NCBI GenBank assembly: GCA_030734395.1
Contig: JAUZTG010000020.1
Location: 310,001-374,000, forward strand
DNA: 64,000 bases
Source: Sarocladium kiliense
Lineage: Eukaryota; Ascomycota; Sordariomycetes; Hypocreales; Sarocladiaceae
Reading direction: 5' to 3'
The notes below the pieces were generated by a model. It did not search any database and was not told the origin of the DNA. It saw only the letters and a program-made list of their open reading frames with translations. The position numbers and the translations under genes are program-made. This document shows positions 24,801 through 32,266 of the stretch, in pieces. Numbering within the stretch: position 1 is the first letter of the stretch; the number at the start of each line of letters is the position of its first letter.

Positions 24801-24944
24801 GTTTGCGCATGAATCATCGCCATGAGCTTCGTAAAAGTGCATCCGTTGGTCGGTTGGGCGAACCCCCCGCGACGCGTTAAGACGTGGCGTGGAGCGCCGA
24901 GGCTTAGCGCCAGAAAGACCAGACCAGGCAGCTGATGATCTCAT
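21825..24944 (-). CDS. Gamma-tubulin complex component (GCP5/GCP6 class)
   Basis: A single exon of 1039 aa, if started at the ATG at 24944 (other in-frame ATGs at 24842 and 24776). GCP proteins build the gamma-tubulin ring that nucleates microtubules at spindle pole bodies. The N-terminus has the fungal GCP-type opening VFAIPQLWQRSRWLDQ, which lies just after residue 60. This makes the start at 24776 attractive too. Residues ~230-600 form the GRIP1-like region. The C-terminal GRIP2-like region includes VTPVVLMQYDRIFKFLVRLLR and FVTCIAAYFLDSGIALPW, ending in LLLKLDINHYY. I assign GCP5/6 rather than GCP2/3 (Spc97/98) by the N-terminal opening and overall look. The exact paralogue is uncertain. 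Confidence 0.8.
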   Translation of the reverse strand: MRSSAAWSGLSGAKPRRSTPRLNASRGVRPTDQRMHFYEAHGDDSCANPWPKGISTMKRPPSEADVFAIPQLWQRSRWLDQPSSSSAGQFFSSHLTDITALDANSQDGLSGFSPTEGHLIEDPHLLKPTRISGNESGFFKLPSFEQPHANKELSTLGSSTQQHDNDISGPDDEEDGQHEVWMNLEAPETRPPVYKTWDGFMSGQHPTSQPLCLSESGPSTYDALLSWETDPLELKNTQVPLVETRAYLASLLALAAGRESVFFARSPDSLTFKPALPLVRLSGYSSNSLKGLEDKCMDCGDTLLSLRAFVQTSYTKQSGRCTVALSSALSRILQILQRQLDVEFHNPRSLLQLQSTISKISSVLQPLRMLMAQVSQEKTDENVLSIVFKHACAREYKETFVREIMQEILRVVSLPWLELLEEWIGTKVEEGMPFTKANIGQTKGFVKVESETCIDDFGEEFEDIDYRLDSDRLPEFFPTDVAQLALDTGKNLRFIKSSCPFHPLLTKPALASSRPFNAPAAQWTFGWDDVMKLERKVSKYQNDLKAVISGTANLGFSGPSKTPSATHESYKLRDEPVSLFGSNATQIEQMVLSSMEQFMAPIAGRERDDRFVAVLEHNLRTRVSSTPKHDSIAAPHPSLLPVLSFGSIISAQAEVVNRESLKLLFDGHNLRDHLNLQRSFHLLGNGMFCTRLSHALFDPDLETAERQAGVARPGGVMGLRLGSRDTWPPASSELRLALMGILTESFMAEHGTTSFISASSPQSDSLPGDLSFAVRDLGAEDIERCMNPDSLEALDFLRLAYTTPKELRTVITPVVLMQYDRIFKFLVRLLRLMYEVDQLFRVVNLRTSAWHEPGNTAYRFAREARHFVTCIAAYFLDSGIALPWQTFQAKMDQMQAELARNDSGTSERACSPETLRDYHAEAVNQIMSALFLRKRQQPVLKLLEDIFVTVLAYAKHARLQAIGAVVEGDHTRAYSERLYKDFKKKVQVFITVCRTLTEKTRPGARSKEGGRHDGGGIGDDSMVSQLLLKLDINHYYTKA

Positions 24945-25153
24945 GCCAGTCCACTGCAGGTACAACCAGCACAACGCCAGAGACCCTTGATTCGCGATCG
25001 ACTTTTCAACAACGCCAACGTCGAGCTTCTATCCCTTTGCGCCAACCAGCAGCACAACACGACGATAGTCGCGAAGTCATTGGACTTGCCCTCCACTCAA
25101 TTGGGATCTACGACAGTGTTTGACTGGTCCCGCACAGGCGACAAGTGCGTGCA
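24945..25153. promoter_or_regulatory. Short divergent promoter, gamma-tubulin complex gene / EAF7
   Basis: Only 209 bp separate the ATGs of two divergently transcribed genes, so their core promoters must overlap or share elements. If the gamma-tubulin gene starts at 24776 instead, the spacer is 377 bp. Confidence 0.5.
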
Positions 25154-26090
25154 ATGCCTCCAAGAAAGCGAGCTCGTGCCAGCGGGCAAGGTGCAAGTTC
25201 GCCTGGCACGATGCGCGATGACGAAGCTATGGATGTCGATACACCTCAAGCCGATGAAGGCTCAGCAAGTCCGGGTACCAAAACCGAGATTGATCTGCGG
25301 AATGAGCTTTGGACAGATGATCAGGTCGCATCACTATTCAAGGGCGTCATTCGTTGGAAGCCTGCTGGTAGGTTTAGTCTTGCAGCACACAGCACATGAA
25401 GAACAGTGAGCTCATGCAAACCATCATATAGGCATGCACAAGCATTTCCGAATGATCGCCATTTCCGAACACCTGAGGAACCACGGTTTCGATCCCGATA
25501 TCTACCAACACACCCGCATTCCTCACATCTGGGAGAAGCTGCGCACATACTACAACCTCGACGTGATCGACGAGCGCGAAAACTTCGACGATGATGAGTC
25601 CGAAGACAGATACGAGGAGTTTTCCCTTCCGCGAGCAGAATTCATGGACGCAATGCTCCAACGAGCAATAGCCAGTCCTGACGCTGCTTCCTCTCCTCCA
25701 GAGCTGGACTTCGGAGACCATCCATCATCGCCGGCCCCGAAGAAGCGCAAACGCGCAGACACCGCATCGGCGAGACCCACGAGACAAGCTTCAGTCGCGG
25801 ATACTGAGGATGGCACAGAAGCGCAGTCACCGCCAGGGAAGGCAAGCAAGGGCGGACGCCGGGGGAGGACGAGGGCAGCGAGTCGATCAAAGGTCGAGAA
25901 GGCTGAGACAACGGAAGAAGAAGAATCTGAGGAGGGGACGGAAAGCGAGTCAGAGGAGGAGGAAGAAGAAGAGGAGAGTGCAGAGGACAGTGGAACGCCA
26001 GCATCAAGGCCAACAAGAGCGAGCGGGAACGGAAGTGTGCGTGGGCGAGGTAGAGGAAGAGGAAGGGGGAAAAGAGGCAGAGGACGCTGA
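25154..26090 (+). CDS. EAF7: Eaf7, NuA4 histone acetyltransferase subunit
   Basis: Exons 25154-25367 and 25432-26090 encode 290 aa. Eaf7 (MRGBP in animals) is a non-catalytic subunit of NuA4, which acetylates H4/H2A in the nucleus. The conserved domain spans residues ~40-130: [37 protein letters not shown], then HTRIPHIWEKLRTYYNLDVIDERE. The intron (donor GTAGGT, acceptor ATAG) interrupts the codon for the glycine of KPAGMHKHF and is confirmed by that motif. The C-terminal half is disordered. It contains a KKRKR nuclear signal, long Glu/Ser runs and an RGRGRG tail. The start ATG at 25154 is the first ATG of the open frame. Confidence 0.9.
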
Positions 26091-26201
26091 TTCGCATGAT
26101 ATTGTGCTGAAGGGGGAAACTTTAATGACATGTTCAGATTCGGGGTATCAAATGCGCTGCGCTACCGTAAATCCAGATCTAAGGCCGTATAGCCCAGATC
26201 A

Positions 26202-28085
26202 CTACTCCCTCTCATCTAGATCCTCCTGCGTCTCCCATTCAGCGTAGTAATGGAGTGCCCGACGCCAATTTCTGCCTACAGAATACACACCGTCCACGGC
26301 CAAGTTGGACCTAGGCACCTGTTCTGGTGTTTCCCTCATACGTAAGATTTGGGGAACAGGCTTTTCCAACAGCTCCCACATCTTAACCTCGCCTTCTCTG
26401 CTGGCTTGCTCATCACACTGATTGGCGTATTCCTCTTGTCGCCGTTCGCCACTGATGCGGTTGAGCAGGACTTCCTTCGATCTGGTGCTTTGCGGGAAGT
26501 CCACGCCTGAGAATCGAATGACTTCTTCGGCTTCGTTACGGACTGCCAGCTCCTCCGCTGTATACTGATTCGAAACCTCGATTGGGCCTGGTGAGTCGAT
26601 GTCCGCTTCGTTCTCGGTTACCCCGTCATCCGGTATCCTCTCTCGTTCGTGGGCAAGATAGCTGCTCGGTCTTCCGCGCAGGTTGACGATGGCTTGAGGT
26701 TCAACGTTGTCATCTCCTAACGCAGCTTCAACCTCGTTGAATGACATGAATTCCCTTCCATCCAATCCGTCCTTTCTCTTGTCTCGGGATACCCTTGATT
26801 CGTTATCCCGAACATTGAGACGTAGTCGACGCGCACAACCACGCCAGAACTCCGGTCTCTTGTCTTCCATATTGAGGCTTTGCAAAGCAGCTTCGACATC
26901 CTCCCGCCGAACAATATCTTGGATCCTTGGCTCCGCCTCCCTCTTTGTCCGTAGCCGCGAAGTTGCAACGAAAATTGTCGCTTGCACGAGTCGTCTCGTG
27001 ATTGACACTGCGAGTGAATGGAAGTCTTCCAACGCTGTGGCCCATATGGTGGGTGGCTCCTCGTCAACGTACATCCAGTTGTTACTTGGGACCGCAGAGT
27101 TCAAAAATATGTCGGCGGACAAAGCCAGCCATTTGGGGATGTCGAAAAGATCGCCAAGCTCCGAAATGCGTCCATCTAGAGGCCGGCCTGGATCCTCCTC
27201 GGGAACTTCCTCAAACATCGTCTGCGTAAAATTCCATGTTGAACCCCACTTGTCCTCTTCTCGCTGCTGTTCCTTGCGCTCTTGCAGGATGGACAGGGTA
27301 TCTGCAACTTCGTCCAGGGCATGACAACACTGCGGGCTAAGCTCTATGGCTGCTGGTCTCTCGGCAGCTTGCAAAATCGGACGCAGTTTGCTCTTCCGCT
27401 CTTCCGAGGCATGGTGAAGGTGGCTTAGATAGTCTTCAACCTCAACAACACTTTTGGTTCCAATAGCGGCTGAGATCTCTGCCACAGCATTCCTTCCAAG
27501 TCGTGACGCTGTCTCATAAAGAGCTCTTTTCTCCACTGGTGACCAGATTGTAAGCCCGAGCTGACTTGCGCGGTAGGCAGTCACACCATCTTCGTCTATA
27601 TCCTTATCCTCAGTGCAGCCACGCAGAGCAGCCTCCTTGATCTCTTTATTGAGAAGATCAAGGTAACCGGCAGTGAGCTCGGTACACTTCCTTTTGAAGG
27701 GTCTCTCTATTGGAGGGTCACTTCTTCGCCGTTTCGCCGGTGATGGGGATCTGGATTTTGAGCTGAGATGTCGATCGTCGTCGAGGAGCCCGGAATCAGC
27801 AAGGTCTGATGAAGCTGAGGACCTGGTGTCGTCATCTTCATCACCCCCTTCTGCGTCTCCATCATCCTCAAGATACTCCGAGTCTTCCTGACCGTCGGGT
27901 TCGCGGTCTCTAGGTCTGTCTTTAGGGGACTCAAGTCCTCGTTGTGACAGGTTCACGTCATCTGCCAGAGCCTCGTCCAGAAAGCTGTTCATAGCTTCAT
28001 CAAACTGAGCATCTGGAATTCCGCCGTCCACGGTGTAGTCGTAGTCTTGGCTACTTTGGCGCGACTGACTGGCGTCTACCTCCAT
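26202..28085 (-). CDS. SANT/Myb-like nuclear protein, possible Rrn5 (RNA polymerase I UAF)
   Basis: One exon, 627 aa, starting at the ATG at 28085; the frame is open further upstream without an ATG. The N-terminus is acidic. After a basic stretch (AKRRRSDPPIERPFKRK) comes a domain with AGYLDLLNKEIKEAALRG and a SANT-like block, IWSPVEKRALYETASRLGRNAVAEISAAIGTKSVVEVEDYL. This has the expected spacing of a Myb-type helix-turn-helix. The pairing of an N-terminal NKEI helix with a SANT domain resembles Rrn5, the RNA polymerase I upstream activation factor subunit. Any SANT-containing chromatin protein remains possible. The C-terminal half is hydrophilic with no catalytic motif. It is convergent with EAF7, only 111 bp apart. 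Confidence 0.6.
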   Translation of the reverse strand: MEVDASQSRQSSQDYDYTVDGGIPDAQFDEAMNSFLDEALADDVNLSQRGLESPKDRPRDREPDGQEDSEYLEDDGDAEGGDEDDDTRSSASSDLADSGLLDDDRHLSSKSRSPSPAKRRRSDPPIERPFKRKCTELTAGYLDLLNKEIKEAALRGCTEDKDIDEDGVTAYRASQLGLTIWSPVEKRALYETASRLGRNAVAEISAAIGTKSVVEVEDYLSHLHHASEERKSKLRPILQAAERPAAIELSPQCCHALDEVADTLSILQERKEQQREEDKWGSTWNFTQTMFEEVPEEDPGRPLDGRISELGDLFDIPKWLALSADIFLNSAVPSNNWMYVDEEPPTIWATALEDFHSLAVSITRRLVQATIFVATSRLRTKREAEPRIQDIVRREDVEAALQSLNMEDKRPEFWRGCARRLRLNVRDNESRVSRDKRKDGLDGREFMSFNEVEAALGDDNVEPQAIVNLRGRPSSYLAHERERIPDDGVTENEADIDSPGPIEVSNQYTAEELAVRNEAEEVIRFSGVDFPQSTRSKEVLLNRISGERRQEEYANQCDEQASREGEVKMWELLEKPVPQILRMRETPEQVPRSNLAVDGVYSVGRNWRRALHYYAEWETQEDLDERE

Positions 28086-28557
28086 CGTGTATACTGTTGC
28101 TTGCAGAAGCGATGTCAAACATGCTTGTGGTTGTTGCGGTAACCGTGAGAGCGGGACGAGGCCTTCGAGATAGGCAAACGACAATTATGTAGGGTGTCTT
28201 GATATAGAAGGAGCCACGAGAAGGGTGAGCAGGTGTGGTGAAAGCAGTTCGCCGGTGAGTTCAAGTCTGAGATGTGAAAGTTTACCACCAGGATTCAACT
28301 TCACTGTAAAACACTGCCAAATGGTGCCTGGTCCTGATCCGATGTACTCCACTATCAATTCCACCACGAGGTTGGGTGGCAACACGATAGTGCAGAACCT
28401 TACATAAGCCTGTCCAGGAATGGATCCAGCGATGGGTCTCCTGGTTCCAACTTCCAACAACTTCATCATCGCCAAGTTGGTTGCATCCTCCATCTCTACT
28501 CTGCTGGCATATTCCGATCACAAATATCTGCGACTCACTAGCGTCTCATTATGTACG
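28086..28557. promoter_or_regulatory. Divergent promoter, SANT gene / IRC3
   Basis: This 472-bp spacer lies between divergent start codons. It must contain both promoters. The IRC3 frame is open upstream of its chosen ATG and includes an in-frame ATG at 28420. That ATG would add 46 residues ahead of the mitochondrial presequence, and I consider it less likely. Confidence 0.45.
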
Positions 28558-30563
28558 ATGCTTCGGACCAGCCTCGCCTTTCTGCTCAGGCGCAGACCAG
28601 CCTGTCACGTCCAAGCCGCGCTCAGGACATACTCATCAACTGTGAACCATGAGTCTACAGTCAAGCTTCGAGACTATCAACGGGAATGTATTGGATCCGT
28701 TCTCACAGCCTTTGAGGCCGGACACAAGCGAGTCGGAATTTCTCTCGCCACAGGAAGTGGAAAGACTGTAAGGTCTACAAGTCAAGACCATCGTGTCGAA
28801 TCAAGTCTTTTTACTCACACTTCTATAAGGTTATCTTCACCCAGCTCATTGACAAGGTGCCCAACGCTTCTGAGAAAGCTGATAGGACCTTAATTCTTGC
28901 CCATCGCCGCGAGCTTGTTGAACAAGCCGCGGCTCATTGTCAGCGAGCCTACCCAAACAAGACTATCGAGATCGAGATGGGCAATCTCCATGCCTCTGGC
29001 GCTGCAGACATCACTATCGCAAGCGTGCAAAGCATCATCTCTAAAGATCGCCTCGACAAATACGATCCTTCACAGTTCAAACTGGTCATGGTTGATGAAG
29101 CTCATCACATTGTTGCCCCAGGCTACCTTCGAACCCTCAAGCACTTTGGACTCGATGAGAAACGCCCAGACTCCCCCTCTTTGGTCGGCGTGTCGGCGAC
29201 ATTCTCACGCTTTGACGGCGTGAGACTCGGTGCCGCCATCGATGAGATCGTCTATCACAAGGATTACGTGGATATGATCTCCGACAAGTGGCTCTCGGAT
29301 GTCATCTTCACGACCGTTGAATCGACGGCCAATCTCTCCAAGGTCAAGAGCAGTCCCACGGGAGACTTCCAAACAAGCGAACTTTCTCAGGCTGTCAACA
29401 CGGATAAGATCAACGACATAACAGTGCGGTCTTGGATGTCTAGAGCCAGCGATCGGAAGTCAACGCTCGTCTTTTGCGTCGACTTAGCCCATGTGTCTGA
29501 GCTGACTCGCAAGTTCCGCTTCCACGGATTTGACGCGAGGTTTGTCACGGGGGACACGCCCAAGAATGAGAGAAGCGCGATCCTTGATGCTTTCAGAGCA
29601 GGCGAGTTCCCTGTACTCGTCAACTGTAGCGTCTTCACCGAAGGTACCGATATTCCCAACGTGGATTGTATCATCCTTGCTCGACCGACCAGATCCCGAA
29701 ACTTGCTTGTTCAGATGATCGGGCGTGGAATGCGCTTGCACAAGGGCAAGAAGAATTGCCACATCATCGACCTGGTATCAAGTCTTGAGACAGGCATCGT
29801 TACAACGCCAACATTATTTGGCCTTGATCCAAACGAAATCGTTCAGAACGCTTCTGTCGACGATATGCGACAAATGAAGGACCGCAAGAAGACGGAGGAG
29901 CGCAGACAGATTCACGCCTATGGTCAGCCAGGACAGCCGAACAGCAAAGATTCCGATACCGTTACATTCACCGAATACGCTTCGGTGCTTGACCTGATTG
30001 CAGACACTTCCGGCGAGAGGCATATTCGCTCTCTCAGTGACCATGCCTGGGTGCAAGTTGGCCCTGACCGCTTCGTCCTCTCTGCGCCGAACGCCGGATA
30101 TCTCAGAATTGAGCGGTTTCTTCATCAAACCGACCCGAAAGCCCCGTCTTATCGAGCGGTCGAGGTACGAGCCCTGCCGCCAGGTGTATCGAAGTCACCT
30201 TACGCTGCACCGCGGGAGATCCTCACAGCCCTCACTTTCAGCGATGCTGTCCACGGAGCCGACAATTACGCTTGCAAGGTTTACCCGCGCAACTACATTC
30301 ACAGATACCAGCCATGGCGCCAGCTACCCCCGACGCAGAGTCAGCTGGATTTTGTGAACAAGATGCGGGGCCAAGGGCGACCGTTGCGTGCTCAGGAGAT
30401 AACCAAGGGCAAAGCTGCCGACATGATTACAAAGTTGAAGCACGGCGCAAAAGGGCAGTTCACCAAGATTGAAGCCGAGCAACGGAAAAGAGCCAAGGAG
30501 AGCATGCGACTGGAGCATATGCTCAGCAAAGAAATGGTCCGTGTTGGGCCTGTTGCAATTTGA
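28558..30563 (+). CDS. IRC3: Mitochondrial superfamily 2 DNA helicase, Irc3 type
   Basis: Exons 28558-28767 and 28830-30563 encode 647 aa. Irc3 is a mitochondrial branch-migrating helicase that helps maintain mitochondrial DNA. The N-terminus is Arg-rich and lacks acids (MLRTSLAFLLRRRPACHVQ), as expected for a mitochondrial presequence. Helicase motifs follow: KLRDYQRECI (Q-like), Walker A GSGKT (residues 66-70), DEAH (159-162), SATF, and motif VI QMIGRGMRLHKGK. The intron falls exactly after the Walker A threonine. A C-terminal domain with SLSDHAWVQVGPDRFVLS is typical of the Irc3 family. An out-of-frame ATG at 28551 lies just before the start. Length agrees with the yeast protein. Confidence 0.9.
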
Positions 30564-31204
30564 GCCCACGGGCATTCATCCAGGCCGCAAGCACGTGTCT
30601 TGGTTCCTGACCAAAGCTGTGCCCAAAGAGGCGTTGTGTCACATCTAGCTCCTTAAGTCCATGCCACGAGACAGAGCTTCCGAAAGATGTGACGGGATCG
30701 GGGGCTCGGAGCCAGCACTCAAAAGCTGCTTCGTCAGGATACATTGCAGAGACTGAACCCACCATGGGTGCTAGTAGATCGCGCCCGGCATTGCAACAAA
30801 GTCCAAACCCGTCAAAGCATTCAGATCACTCGACCATCCCTGGCTGGGGCCGAGTTACTAGCGGTCTCGGGGAGATCTTTGTGATTCATCCATCACCACC
30901 TGGCAGGCCCTCTACGAGTGTTGTTTGCTGTACACTGGCGGTGTCCTCGATGTTCATCTGACTGTTTACACCGTTAAAGCGTTTCACGAACCTCACCTCG
31001 ATGCACCGCAACCGCTTACTCAAGGCCGTGATGATTCGCATTGCTGTGCAACCACTTCATGTTCATCGCTCAAGATCCAGGGCCACGATGTCCTTGTTCT
31101 CCGTCCATATAACGATGGAGTTCTCCTCCTCTACTTGGCCCGCAGTATGCTCTCTGGACTTCTGACAATCGTCAAAGTCTGACCCCGCTATTCTTGAATC
31201 TCTA
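30564..31204. other. Intergenic region between IRC3 and the unknown coiled-coil gene
   Basis: No supported gene. A plus-strand ORF (30689-30961) and a minus-strand ORF (30523-30765) lack family features. The region holds the IRC3 3' end and the next gene's promoter. Confidence 0.45.
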
Positions 31205-31987
31205 ATGGGCATTTCAACCTCTACACTCATTCGAAGTACCACAGTCACCTCAGACCATTCACTCGAGCCATACTATGACTTGGGTGACGATGAACACAGC
31301 TCACGACCATTGTCGAGAGTTTCGAGTCTCGGTCCTACCGCCTCACTGATCTACGGACCGACCGACAACGACAGCACTCGATCACCAACTCGAGATGTCG
31401 AAAGTGGGCAGGGCTTAGCCCCGTCGACATGCCTGGATCCTGGTCCAGAACCATGTTTCTCCATGCCCATTCCTGCGACTTGCCTCCCCAGAGCGGAGGA
31501 TCGCCCGATAGACACGACTGCTACACGTGTGGAAGAACTTCGCGGGTCACTGTCACCCGTGTCTTTACCTCCGCTGCTGCCGAGGGGAGATACTTTCGGC
31601 GATTTCATTATAGAATACCCTCCTCGGCAACTCCATCTATACCCTCGCGTCGCTGGGGATGTACCTACAGCTTATGTCGCCCCTGGTGGTCTGTTTGACC
31701 TTGACCTCCTGACAACTCACTTTGGGGACACCTGCCAGCAATTCGAAGATGACCTTCACGTGCGGAGCGATGAGATACAACAGGTGAAGGTCCAGATATG
31801 GGCAGCCGAGTGTCTGATCAAGGAGTTGCAAGAGATGGTTGACTTGGAAGGGAACACTCTGGAAGCTTTGGAGCTTGAGAGGTCGATCCTCGATGCCGAA
31901 GAGGAGATATCGGGGCTCTTGATGGACCTAGCTACCATGCGCAGGGATGCTCAGAGGAGCATGAAAGATGTTTTTGCTTTTGAATAA
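31205..31987 (+). CDS. Unknown protein with N-terminal myristoylation-like motif and C-terminal coiled coil
   Basis: A single ATG-started exon of 260 aa. I do not recognise the family. The N-terminus MGISTSTL fits the N-myristoylation pattern (Gly2, Ser/Thr at position 6), so membrane attachment is possible. Residues ~10-140 are Ser/Pro/Asp-rich and look disordered. Residues ~140-170 hold a short ordered-looking stretch (TFGDFIIEYPPRQLHLYPRV). Residues ~185-255 are strongly helical with heptad spacing (VQIWAAECLIKELQEMVDLE, LEALELERSILDAEEEISGLL), predicting a coiled coil. Codon use resembles the neighbours. It may be a lineage-specific gene. Confidence 0.6.
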   Translation: MGISTSTLIRSTTVTSDHSLEPYYDLGDDEHSSRPLSRVSSLGPTASLIYGPTDNDSTRSPTRDVESGQGLAPSTCLDPGPEPCFSMPIPATCLPRAEDRPIDTTATRVEELRGSLSPVSLPPLLPRGDTFGDFIIEYPPRQLHLYPRVAGDVPTAYVAPGGLFDLDLLTTHFGDTCQQFEDDLHVRSDEIQQVKVQIWAAECLIKELQEMVDLEGNTLEALELERSILDAEEEISGLLMDLATMRRDAQRSMKDVFAFE

Positions 31988-32266
31988 TCAGCAAGGCGCC
32001 GGGTTGAGACCGACGGGTTGAGCGTTAGTGCCTTGGGGAAAGAGGAAGCATCACACAAAATGGTGCATATTCCAAGGGTCGTATAAACATAGATCTCAAC
32101 AGCATCTGATACCCATATCATCAATTGGCAATTGTATTGACTCATTCCTTATCCTGCATCTGCTCAAGCATGCAAAAGTCGGAGCTCTGGCAACTTTAAT
32201 GAACGTAACAAGACAACCTCGTCTCAAACGATCGTGCTGAAACCACGTAAGCTGAGATAGTTGACT

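Noticed and set aside
25550..26131. 193-codon ORF on the minus strand
   Set aside because: It mirrors the Glu/Lys-repeat tail of EAF7; the Ser runs are antisense to Glu codons.
30523..30765. Minus-strand 80-codon ORF overlapping the IRC3 end
   Set aside because: Short, overlaps a real gene and has no family match, despite a protein-like look.
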